The notes beneath the pieces were generated by a model, which had not been told where the DNA came from, ran no database searches, and saw nothing but the letters and a program-made list of their open reading frames with translations. Shown in pieces: positions 1-6,231 of a DNA stretch of 10,754 nt. How positions within the stretch are numbered: the stretch's first letter is position 1; every line of letters starts with the position of its first letter. The stretch covers positions 1 to 10,754 of the forward strand of contig CALIKW010000046.1 of assembly GCA_938017915.1 (NCBI GenBank), given 5' to 3'. A program made the translations under genes and the position numbers. Origin of the DNA: an uncultured archaeon (GTDB lineage: Archaea; Aenigmatarchaeota; Aenigmatarchaeia; CG10238-14; SCSR01).

Positions 1-2
1 TT

Positions 3-212
3 TATAAAAGCAAACCAAGCAATACGCTAATTCTAGTATCCTTGGTGTTCTCCCTTATAATTCTTTTTATCTTATTTTCTCCCATAAGCTCTATATTTGA
101 ATTAACTCAACTTAACTCGTTTTTCTTAGGCCTTGTTTTCATTATTTTATTAATTTACTTTTTAATTGCTGAAATTTCAAAATCAATTTTTTACAAAAAA
201 ATTACTTTTTAG
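3..212 (+). CDS. C-terminal end of probable P-type cation-transporting ATPase (5' truncated)
   Basis: An open frame enters from the left edge and runs 69 codons to a TAG at 210-212. The peptide holds two membrane segments (about residues 9-26 and 42-60) separated by a short loop containing SPISSIFEL, and a second helix ending in IAEISKS. This pattern resembles the C-terminal helix pair of P-type Ca2+/cation ATPases, where a 'P-lq-lFg-t-pLs' loop precedes a last helix ending in '-vEl-K'. Such pumps hydrolyse ATP to move cations across the membrane. All catalytic parts (DKTG phosphorylation site, ATP-binding domain) lie outside the window, so the call rests only on this helix-loop-helix resemblance. 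Another polytopic membrane protein is possible. The gene converges with the glycosyltransferase, with 21 bases between the two stops. Confidence 0.5.
   Translation, partial: YKSKPSNTLILVSLVFSLIILFILFSPISSIFELTQLNSFFLGLVFIILLIYFLIAEISKSIFYKKITF
195..201 (-). terminator. Oligo-T terminator of the glycosyltransferase gene
   Basis: Seven consecutive A on the plus strand read as T7 on the minus strand, 33 bases beyond the glycosyltransferase stop. Archaeal RNA polymerase typically terminates at such T runs without a hairpin. The run lies inside the end of the facing gene. Confidence 0.35.
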
Positions 213-233
213 TTATAATGAAGTTAAATAAAA

Positions 234-944
234 TCAAGGAAAATCTTTTGAATACCTGTTAAGAATTGTTCTTTTAGTAAGCAAGTAGTAAGAACCTGTA
301 ATTAACCAAAGTAGAGATAGTTTAAAGTACCCACTTCTTTTAAACCTCCTCGTTGAAACATAGCCTTTAGCTTCCCTTACAAATTTTATTTCTCCACATT
401 TTCTTAACTTTAAAGATAGAGCAATATCTTCACACGAAGCTCTATCCTCAGGATAGCCACCAACTTTTTCAAAAGCATCTCTTTTGATAGCTACCGCAGT
501 TCCAAGTTTACTAAAGATTGGCATTTTAATGCTCCTAGCAAAAAAGTTACAAAAATCTTGAAAATAGTAAACAACTTTTGACTTCGTGTCTTTCTCTCTT
601 GGTAGAAGGTCACCATAAGCCGCAACAGTATTATTATCATTAAGATATGGCAAAATTGTATTAAGCCAATTTTTAGGAAGTATAATATCAGCATCCACAA
701 AAAGTAGAATGTTTCCTTTTGCTTTTTTAGCTCCCAAATTCCTTCCTTTAGGCATTATACAATTTTCCACAATAATTTTATCTGCATACTTTTTTGCTAT
801 ATCTAAAGTTCTATCTTTAGATTCGGAATCTACAACTATTATTTCCTTTTTCTCATAATTTTGCTCTTTCAAGGATTTAAGACAAGCCCCTATATATTCT
901 TCTTCGTTTAGCGTTGTTACTATCATAGACACTAGGTCTCTCAT
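234..944 (-). CDS. Family 2 (GT-A fold) glycosyltransferase
   Basis: This 236-residue protein probably transfers a sugar from an activated donor on the cytoplasmic face of the membrane; acceptor and sugar cannot be told. The N-terminus (SMIVTTLNEEEYI) and the following IIVVDSESKDRT are the nucleotide-binding start of GT2 enzymes. The metal-binding DAD is at residues 84-86, the likely catalytic-base motif CEDIALSLKLR has ED at 172-173, and a C-terminal STRRF (197-201) sits where GT2 enzymes carry an R-x-x-R-W-like motif. A hydrophobic stretch at about 207-223 may anchor it to the membrane. Met7 (ATG at 924-926) is an alternative start very close to the first beta-strand. A TTTTTAAA-type box about 25 bases upstream suggests a leaderless message. 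The gene stands alone, divergent from the Fe-S operon, with no other surface-polymer genes in view. Confidence 0.85.
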   Translation of the reverse strand: MRDLVSMIVTTLNEEEYIGACLKSLKEQNYEKKEIIVVDSESKDRTLDIAKKYADKIIVENCIMPKGRNLGAKKAKGNILLFVDADIILPKNWLNTILPYLNDNNTVAAYGDLLPREKDTKSKVVYYFQDFCNFFARSIKMPIFSKLGTAVAIKRDAFEKVGGYPEDRASCEDIALSLKLRKCGEIKFVREAKGYVSTRRFKRSGYFKLSLLWLITGSYYLLTKRTILNRYSKDFP

Positions 945-960
945 TAATTTTAATTTAAAA

Positions 961-976
961 CTTTTAAAAATTTAAA
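961..976 (-). promoter_or_regulatory. Likely TATA box of the glycosyltransferase gene
   Basis: Read on the minus strand this is TTTAAATTTTTAAAAG, centred about 25 bases upstream of the ATG at 944, the spacing expected for a leaderless archaeal transcript. The whole region is A/T-rich, so the exact box is uncertain. Confidence 0.35.
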
Positions 977-1039
977 CAAAATATAAAGCAATTCAAAGAA
1001 AGTTCGAAACAACTTCCTGATAGTTTTTTAAATTTCCTA

Positions 1040-1080
1040 GGTTTCATTTTTTGAAACCAAAATATAAATAAGGTTTCATT
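1040..1080 (+). promoter_or_regulatory. Promoter of the LutB-like/CcdA operon with GGTTTCA operator repeats around the TATA box
   Basis: A TATA-like box AATATAAATA lies at 1061-1070, centred about 27 bases before the ATG at 1093, so the transcript is probably leaderless. Just upstream is a perfect 7-bp inverted repeat, GGTTTCA (1040-1046), five T, TGAAACC (1052-1058). Just downstream the 9-mer GGTTTCATT recurs at 1072-1080, identical to 1040-1048 and 32 bp from it, about three helical turns. The copies bracket the TATA box, where a bound repressor would block TBP/TFB or polymerase. The repressor is unknown. Confidence 0.6.
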
Positions 1081-1092
1081 CAATTTAAAATT

Positions 1093-2364
1093 ATGAATTT
1101 AAACGAATTACTTGCCTCAAGCAGGATTAAAAATGCAAAAGAAGTGATGGAAAAGGCCTTTAGAAGTTATCTTACTTACAGACAAAAGTCCTTAGAGAAG
1201 ATTGACGCAGAAAAATTGAAGAAAGAACTGAGGAAAATAAAAGAAATTTCACTTTCGAATCTGGATGAACTTAAGAAGAAAGCTATAGAAAATTTTAAGA
1301 GTCAAGGAATAAAAGTCTTTGAAGCAAAAGATTCTGAAGAAGCAAGAAAAATCTTGCTTAAAATAATTCCAGAAAATGAAAAAATAGTTAAGTCAAAATC
1401 TAATGTAATTGAGGAAATTCAACTTAAAAAATTCTTGGAGAAAAGAAATAAAATAATAGAAACTGATTGTGGTGATTTTTTGGTTGAAATTTGTGGAGAA
1501 AGCTCAACTCATCCTGTTACTCCTGCTTTACACATTCCAATAGAAAAAATGGTTGAGAAAATAGAAGAAAAGTTCAAAGTTAAACTTGAAAAATCTCCTG
1601 AAAAAATTATTGCTTGGGTTAAAGAATACTTGAGAAAAGAAATTTTAACTTCAAAGATTGGTTTGACTGGGGCAAATGCCATTTCTTCTGACGGAGCAAT
1701 TTTTATACTCGAAAATGAAGGTAACATTTCACTAGTTTCTAAACTTGTTGAAAAGCACATAATAGTTGCTGGAATAGAAAAAATAGTTCCTTCTATGCAA
1801 GATGCTATAAGGGTTTGCCAAGCTTTAGCTATTTGGGGAACTGGAACATCTTTACCTTCTTATATAAATATTATCAGTTCGCCTAGCAAAACTGCTGATA
1901 TTCAAAAAGAAATTGTTTACGGAGCTCATGGCCCAAAAGAAGTTTTTTTGGTTTTGGTAGATAATGGAAGGAGCAAAGTGATAAAAAATGATTTAAGCGA
2001 GATTCTTTATTGTATAAATTGTGGCTCTTGCCTTTATTTCTGCCCGATTTACAGACAAATTTTTGATAATTACGGGTATGATTATTTTGGTGGTATCGGA
2101 ATAGCTAAAACAGCTTTTATAAACGATTTAAAAAAAGCTTTCGAAAGAGGTCTTTACTACTGCACAACTTGCAGATCTTGCAAAGTTAATTGCCCGCTAG
2201 AAATTGATACTGCAGAAATTATTAAAAAGTTAAGAGAGATTTCAGTGAACGAAAAAATTGAAACTGAAAGTAATAAAAAAATGATTGAGAATATAAGGGA
2301 GTATGGAAACCCGTTTGGAAAAGTGGAAGAAGGTAAGATTCCAAAGGAATTGTATTGTTGCTAG
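1093..2364 (+). CDS. LUD-domain iron-sulfur protein, LutB-like
   Basis: The 423-residue protein has a LUD (lactate-utilisation) domain at about residues 65-295, including THPVTPALH (139-147), TGANAISSDGAI (192-203) and ENEGN (207-211). Two [4Fe-4S] ferredoxin motifs follow: C307, C310, C313, C317 and C357, C360, C363, C367. This is the architecture of LutB/YkgF, a subunit of the LutABC L-lactate oxidation complex. The tail holds GNPFGK (405-410), like the linker that follows the ferredoxin domain in HdrD/GlpC proteins before their CCG domains. Here the CCG part is a separate gene three places downstream (3700). The likely role is a cytoplasmic Fe-S electron carrier or dehydrogenase subunit; lactate as substrate is not shown, and no LutC partner is visible. 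It starts at a leaderless ATG behind a strong TATA box and heads the operon. Its stop overlaps the ribosome site of the next gene. Confidence 0.85.
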   Translation: MNLNELLASSRIKNAKEVMEKAFRSYLTYRQKSLEKIDAEKLKKELRKIKEISLSNLDELKKKAIENFKSQGIKVFEAKDSEEARKILLKIIPENEKIVKSKSNVIEEIQLKKFLEKRNKIIETDCGDFLVEICGESSTHPVTPALHIPIEKMVEKIEEKFKVKLEKSPEKIIAWVKEYLRKEILTSKIGLTGANAISSDGAIFILENEGNISLVSKLVEKHIIVAGIEKIVPSMQDAIRVCQALAIWGTGTSLPSYINIISSPSKTADIQKEIVYGAHGPKEVFLVLVDNGRSKVIKNDLSEILYCINCGSCLYFCPIYRQIFDNYGYDYFGGIGIAKTAFINDLKKAFERGLYYCTTCRSCKVNCPLEIDTAEIIKKLREISVNEKIETESNKKMIENIREYGNPFGKVEEGKIPKELYCC

Positions 2365-2372
2365 GTGAAAAA

Positions 2373-2909
2373 ATGAAGAAATATATGGTAATAATTAGCT
2401 TTTTAATCCTCTTTGCTACTAGCGCTTATGCTCAAGAACTTGGCTATAGCGATAAAATAGAAGAAGCTATTTTTAACTGCAATAATTGTAATGTTTGTCC
2501 TGATGGAAAAATTATAAACGAAGGAAAAATATGTATGTATTTCTTCTGGGGCCAAGGTTGTCCGCATTGTGCTGAAGAAAAACCTTTTCTAGAGGAATTA
2601 AAGAAAAAATATCCTAATTTAGAAATTCATGAGTTTGAAGTTTACTATCATCCTGAAAATGCAGAATTTTTAAAGCAAGTTTGTGAAAAATATAATACTC
2701 AACCTTCTGGTGTTCCTATGACCTTTGTTGGAGACAAAGCTTTTATAGGTTTTTTGAACAGAGGCTTTTATACAAATTCTACAGTTCCAACTTCTGATTC
2801 TGTTCTTCTATTTCCTAAAGTTTTAACCATAATGCTTGCTTATGTTTTAAGCATAGTTGTAATAGTCTTTCTTGTTACAAAAAAAGTTAAAATAAGAGTG
2901 AAAACATGA
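2373..2909 (+). CDS. Exported, membrane-anchored thioredoxin-like protein with CPHC site
   Basis: I start it at the ATG at 2373, preceded by AGGTGA at 2363-2368, rather than at in-frame TTG codons inside the previous gene. The 178-residue product begins with a signal peptide or anchor (about residues 1-20, ending SAYAQ). The thioredoxin-like core has YFFWGQGCPHC, with the redox pair C63/C66, and a GVPMTF segment giving the cis-proline. A helix near the C-terminus (about 148-168, followed by KKVKIRVKT) anchors it with the core outside. Before the core is an extra cysteine cluster C36, C39, C42 (C-x2-C-x2-C-P) plus C54, unusual for a simple thioredoxin fold. It overlaps ccdA by four bases (ATGA), so CcdA is its natural electron donor. 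The target may be disulfides in exported proteins; the direction (reductase or isomerase) is inferred. Confidence 0.8.
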   Translation: MKKYMVIISFLILFATSAYAQELGYSDKIEEAIFNCNNCNVCPDGKIINEGKICMYFFWGQGCPHCAEEKPFLEELKKKYPNLEIHEFEVYYHPENAEFLKQVCEKYNTQPSGVPMTFVGDKAFIGFLNRGFYTNSTVPTSDSVLLFPKVLTIMLAYVLSIVVIVFLVTKKVKIRVKT

Positions 2910-3700
2910 AAAAAGTTCTTTTATTAATACCAATCTTATTAATTCCTTCAGCTGTTGCACAAGATTATTACCATCCATTCTTGGGAGATATAAGCAAACT
3001 TCCGTTAATTCTAATTGGGTTACTTGCTGGATTAGCTGATGGAATTTTTAACCCTTGCGCCTTATCAGTTCTTTTCTTCATGGTAAGTTATATGCTAGCC
3101 TTAGGTTCAAGAAGAAAATTGCTTGTTATAGGAATTTCTTATTCGCTAATCATATTTTTAGTCTATTTTTCCTTTATGTACTTGTTACTCAACGCCATTT
3201 CTATAACAACTTATTACATAGGCTACATTCAAATAATTAGATATGCTTTGGGAGGAATTATTATGGTATTCGGCATACTTGAAGTTAAAGATTTCTTCTT
3301 TTACGGAAAAGGAATTTCCCTAGAAATTCCAAAATTCGCAAAACCAAAAATAGAAAAACTCGTAAAAGCAGCAACTTTACCTTCTGCAATTCTTTTAGGT
3401 TTGTTCGTAAGCTTAGTTGAAATTCCTTGTGCTGGAGCTTTCCCACTCATTTATACTTCTTTTCTTAATTCCTCTCTTTTTGCTGGAAAAATTTCCTGGA
3501 CAGAAGTTATTTTTTATTTAATTTGGTATAATATTTTCTTCGTTGTTCCTTTGTTAATTCTAACTTTAATTTTTTACTTTGGTTTCTTGAAAGTTGAAGA
3601 AGCAGAAAGGAAAAGGATTGAGCTAAGAAAATACATGAGACTAACTGCAGGTATAATTTTAATTAGTTTTGGAATAGCTTTTTTTGTAGGGTGGATATGA
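2906..3700 (+). CDS. ccdA: CcdA/DsbD-type membrane thiol-disulfide transporter
   Basis: This 264-residue multi-pass protein carries electrons from cytoplasmic thioredoxin across the membrane to exported thiol proteins. It has an N-terminal signal-like helix (1-18), then the CcdA core with its two hallmark cysteines: GLADGIFNPCALS (C51) in the first core helix and EIPCAGAFPL (C175) in the fourth. Further helices lie at about 72-95, 108-125, 200-226 and 244-263. Both redox cysteines and their flanking prolines are present, so it should be active. It overlaps the upstream exported thioredoxin (ATGA) and shares its stop region with the downstream CCG gene. CcdA proteins often serve cytochrome c maturation, but no haem-handling genes are visible here; the partner is more likely the CPHC protein next door. 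The thioredoxin encoded at 5902 is a candidate cytoplasmic donor. Confidence 0.88.
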   Translation: MKKVLLLIPILLIPSAVAQDYYHPFLGDISKLPLILIGLLAGLADGIFNPCALSVLFFMVSYMLALGSRRKLLVIGISYSLIIFLVYFSFMYLLLNAISITTYYIGYIQIIRYALGGIIMVFGILEVKDFFFYGKGISLEIPKFAKPKIEKLVKAATLPSAILLGLFVSLVEIPCAGAFPLIYTSFLNSSLFAGKISWTEVIFYLIWYNIFFVVPLLILTLIFYFGFLKVEEAERKRIELRKYMRLTAGIILISFGIAFFVGWI

Positions 3701-4416
3701 TGAAATTTTTTGAGAAATTAAAGGGCGGAAACGTATTGTATTATCCAGGCTGCTTAACTAAGTTTGTTGTTAAGGAGCTGGAAGAAAATTACAAAAAAAT
3801 TTTGAGAAAAATTGTAGATTTTATTGAACTAAAGGATTTGGAAGTTTGTTGTGGTTCTCCTGCTTTAAACGCAGGCTATAAAGAGGATGCAAAAAAACTT
3901 GCTGAAAAAAATTTTAAGATTTTTAAAGAACATTCAGTTAAAAAAATAATAACTTCTTGTCCTGCCTGCTTCAAAACTTTCTCTCAAGAATATCCAAAAC
4001 TATTAGAAAATTGGGATATAGAGGTTAAACATATAACCCAAGCAATTTCAGAAGCTATTAAAAAAGGGAAGATTAAACCAAAAAAAATTGAAGGAAAATT
4101 AACATATCATGATCCATGTCATTTGGGAAGGTATGGTAATATATACGAAGAACCAAGAGAAGCTGTAAGACTTGCTGGAGATTTTGTTGAAATGGAATTT
4201 AATAGGGAAAATGCTTTTTGTTGTGGTGGGGGAGGGGGGTTAAGGTCAAACTTCCAAAAACTTTCGGAGGAAATTTCAAAAGAAAGAATTAAGCAAGCAG
4301 AAGAAGTTAAAGCAAATGTCTTAATAACTGCCTGCCCACTTTGCTACCTTTGCTTGAAAGAAGCAAGCAAAGATATTAAAGTGATGGAATTTTCCCAGAT
4401 TTTTGAATTAGGATAA
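3700..4416 (+). CDS. HdrB/HdrD-like protein with two CCG domains (Fe-S oxidoreductase)
   Basis: The 238-residue protein has two complete cysteine-rich CCG motifs matching the family pattern C-x31-39-CC-x35-36-C-x2-C: C18, C50-C51, C87, C90 and C140, C174-C175, C212, C215. In heterodisulfide reductase HdrB and in HdrD these ligate the non-cubane [4Fe-4S] clusters that reduce disulfides; LutA and GlpC carry related domains. With both motifs intact, a disulfide-reducing or Fe-S electron-transfer role is reasonable. Together with the LutB-like protein at 1093 it resembles an HdrD-type enzyme split in two. I prefer the ATG at 3700, overlapping the ccdA TGA by one base and six bases after GGTG (3690-3693); ATG at 3697 and GTG at 3691 are in frame. 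The 3' end overlaps the convergent regulator gene by nine bases. Confidence 0.82.
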   Translation: MKFFEKLKGGNVLYYPGCLTKFVVKELEENYKKILRKIVDFIELKDLEVCCGSPALNAGYKEDAKKLAEKNFKIFKEHSVKKIITSCPACFKTFSQEYPKLLENWDIEVKHITQAISEAIKKGKIKPKKIEGKLTYHDPCHLGRYGNIYEEPREAVRLAGDFVEMEFNRENAFCCGGGGGLRSNFQKLSEEISKERIKQAEEVKANVLITACPLCYLCLKEASKDIKVMEFSQIFELG

Positions 4417-4875
4417 AACTGGTTTAAATTTTTCTGAAATTTTTATCACGTTGGTCTTTCCATAACCTTCTTTTTCTATTATACCCCTCCTCCTTAAATT
4501 TTCCAGAATTCTAAAAGTCTTAACCTTTCCGAACTTTGCAGATATTTTGCTCTGCAAAACTTTCCCATTATTTTGTATTATTTCTTTTAAGACTTCTTTT
4601 TCGTCCTTTGGCAATAGCTCAAGAAAAGTTTCTAAATCCCTTTGAGCTTTTTCCTTACTTTCCTCGATTTTAGGGAAAATTAAGTAATAAACTATGCAAC
4701 CGACAAAAATTCCAAGAGAAGAAAATGTTGGTATTAAAAGAGGGATTGGGAAAGTACATGTGCATGCAGTCCCTTGATAAATGTGAATTTGAGCATAAAG
4801 CGTGCTAAAAGAAACAGCAAAGATAAAGCCTGCTAAAATTATAGTTATTAAAATTACCTTTTCTATTGTCCTCAT
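4408..4875 (-). CDS. Membrane-anchored winged-helix regulator with extracytoplasmic Cys-Thr-Cys loop
   Basis: The 155-residue protein has two transmembrane helices (about residues 7-28 and 44-67) joined by a short loop containing C38-T39-C40, then a charged linker and a C-terminal MarR/ArsR-like winged helix (about 85-150). The wing region includes KTFRILENLRRRGIIEKEG. Basic residues just before helix 1 and after helix 2 place both ends in the cytoplasm and the CTC pair outside; C60 lies in helix 2. This is a plausible one-component sensor reading thiol state at the outer face and acting on DNA. I use the ATG at 4873-4875; a TTG one codon earlier is possible. It is divergent from trxB, sharing one TATA-like core framed by an inverted repeat, and its 3' end overlaps the CCG gene by nine bases. 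The redox role is inference from topology and neighbours. Confidence 0.75.
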   Translation of the reverse strand: MRTIEKVILITIILAGFIFAVSFSTLYAQIHIYQGTACTCTFPIPLLIPTFSSLGIFVGCIVYYLIFPKIEESKEKAQRDLETFLELLPKDEKEVLKEIIQNNGKVLQSKISAKFGKVKTFRILENLRRRGIIEKEGYGKTNVIKISEKFKPVLS

Positions 4876-4885
4876 CAAAAAGTAA

Positions 4886-4919
4886 TTAGTTAAGTATTTA
4901 TTTAATATCTCTTAACTAA
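4886..4919. promoter_or_regulatory. Symmetric divergent promoter/operator between the regulator gene and trxB
   Basis: A perfect 9-bp inverted repeat, TTAGTTAAG (4886-4894) and CTTAACTAA (4911-4919), frames a 16-base A/T core that contains TATTTATTTAATAT (4895-4908), readable as a TATA box on both strands. The centre of symmetry at 4902.5 is about 22 bases from the trxB ATG and about 27 from the regulator ATG, so both messages are probably leaderless. The arms are well placed for a dimeric winged-helix protein to cover the TATA element, and autoregulation by the adjacent regulator is the simplest guess. Confidence 0.6.
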
Positions 4920-4924
4920 ATTCT

Positions 4925-5905
4925 ATGGAATTGTATGACACAATAATAATAGGTGGCTCTTCTGCAGGTTTATCTTCAGCCATTTATGCCTGCAGAAGAA
5001 ATTTAAAAACTTTAGTTATAACAAAGGAAATTGGAGGACAAGCAGCTGAATCACCAAAGATAGAAAATTATCCAGGCTTTTTAGAAATATCTGGAAGGGA
5101 ATTGATTGAAAGATTTCAGGAGCAGGCTTTAAAGGCTGGTGCTCAAATAATTTTTGATGAAGTGAAAAGTGTGGAAGAGATAGTAAAAGCTGATAAAATA
5201 GAATTTTTGGTTAAGACTTCTTCTGAAAGGGAATTTTTTTCAAAAAGCTTGATTTTAGCTTTTGGCAAAACTCCAAAGAAATTAGAAGTAAAGAATGAGG
5301 AAAAATTTTTGGGAAAAGGAATAAGCTATTGTGCAATTTGCGATGGTCCGCTCTTTAAAAATAAAATAGTTGGTGTTGTGGGAGGTGGAAATTCAGCTTT
5401 CAGCACAGCTTCTTATTTAAGCTCTATTGCAAAAAAAGTTTACTTAATTCACAGAAGAGAAGAATTCAGAGCTTTTGAAAAAAGTGTGGAAGAATTGAAG
5501 AAAAGGGAAAATGTGGAATTTTTGTTAAACTGTGTTGTTAAGGAGGTTAGGGGGGATGATACTTTAAGAAGCTTGCTGATAGAAAATTTAAAAACTGGAG
5601 AAGAAATGGAGTTAAGGTGCGATGGACTTTTTGTTGAAATCGGTTCTGAGTTAAAAACAGATTTTGTTAAGCATTTAGTTAAAACTGATGAAGAAGGGCA
5701 AATAGTTGTAAACTTGAGATGCCAAACTTTTTATCCTAATTCTGATGAAATAAGGCCAGGAATTTTTGCAGCAGGTGATGTTACGAATATACCTTACAAG
5801 CAAGTAGTTGTTTCAGCAGGAACAGGAGCTATAGCAGCTTTAGAAGCTTATAATTATTTATACGGAATTAAAGCAAAATTTTCTGCAGATTGGTGGCATG
5901 AATGA
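4925..5905 (+). CDS. trxB: Thioredoxin reductase (NADPH, FAD)
   Basis: The 326-residue flavoprotein reduces thioredoxin with NAD(P)H. The FAD-binding start IIIGGSSAG is at residues 7-15. The redox-active CAICDG (C136, C139) lies within the inserted NAD(P)H domain, as in low-molecular-weight TrxR. VGGGNSA (152-158) is the dinucleotide fold, and HRREEFRA (176-183) matches the arginine-rich motif that binds the NADPH 2'-phosphate. GIFAAGDV near the C-terminus closes the FAD site. Length and domain order are normal. The CAIC spacer differs slightly from the common CATC but is seen in the family. The start is the ATG behind the shared divergent promoter, with no space for a leader. It heads a four-gene operon whose next gene encodes thioredoxin, its obvious substrate. 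Confidence 0.93.
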   Translation: MELYDTIIIGGSSAGLSSAIYACRRNLKTLVITKEIGGQAAESPKIENYPGFLEISGRELIERFQEQALKAGAQIIFDEVKSVEEIVKADKIEFLVKTSSEREFFSKSLILAFGKTPKKLEVKNEEKFLGKGISYCAICDGPLFKNKIVGVVGGGNSAFSTASYLSSIAKKVYLIHRREEFRAFEKSVEELKKRENVEFLLNCVVKEVRGDDTLRSLLIENLKTGEEMELRCDGLFVEIGSELKTDFVKHLVKTDEEGQIVVNLRCQTFYPNSDEIRPGIFAAGDVTNIPYKQVVVSAGTGAIAALEAYNYLYGIKAKFSADWWHE

Positions 5906-6231
5906 TAGTTGAAATAAACGAAGATAATTTTGAAGAAGAAGTAATTGAAAAATCCAGTAGCATACCAGTTTTAGTAGATTTTTATGCAAATTGGTGCATG
6001 CCCTGCAGAGTACTTTCCCCTATTCTTGAAAAAATTGCAAAGGAATTTGAGGGAAAAATAATATTGGCTAAGATAAATGTGGATAAAGCTTCTAAGCTTG
6101 CTGAAAAGTATGGAATAATGGGAATACCTAATGTAAAACTTTTTAAAAATGGAAAAATTGTTGATGAGTTTGTTGGTGCCTTGCCAGAAAAAGAAATAAA
6201 GGATTGGCTCAGAAATTTGGGGATAAAATGA
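5902..6231 (+). CDS. trxA: Thioredoxin, WCMPC active site
   Basis: This 109-residue cytoplasmic thioredoxin has the active site NWCMPCR (C32, C35), the VDFYA strand before it, and the cis-proline loop GIPN followed by VKLFKNGK. It should be reduced by the TrxB encoded just upstream and pass electrons to cytoplasmic disulfides and possibly to CcdA. The site is WCMPC rather than the textbook WCGPC, which may shift redox potential slightly; the fold is otherwise standard. Its ATG overlaps the trxB stop (ATGA), with GGTGG at 5892-5896 as ribosome site. Confidence 0.92.
   Translation: MIVEINEDNFEEEVIEKSSSIPVLVDFYANWCMPCRVLSPILEKIAKEFEGKIILAKINVDKASKLAEKYGIMGIPNVKLFKNGKIVDEFVGALPEKEIKDWLRNLGIK

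Noticed and set aside
945..1092. Small RNA or tRNA gene in the intergenic gap
   Set aside because: No cloverleaf or conserved loop motifs are visible; the region is accounted for by two promoters and the GGTTTCA repeats.
1093..4416. Plain L-lactate utilisation operon (lutABC)
   Set aside because: There is no LutC-like gene or permease, and a CcdA gene and an exported thioredoxin gene lie between the LutB-like and CCG genes, so a lactate role is not the best reading, though it is not excluded.
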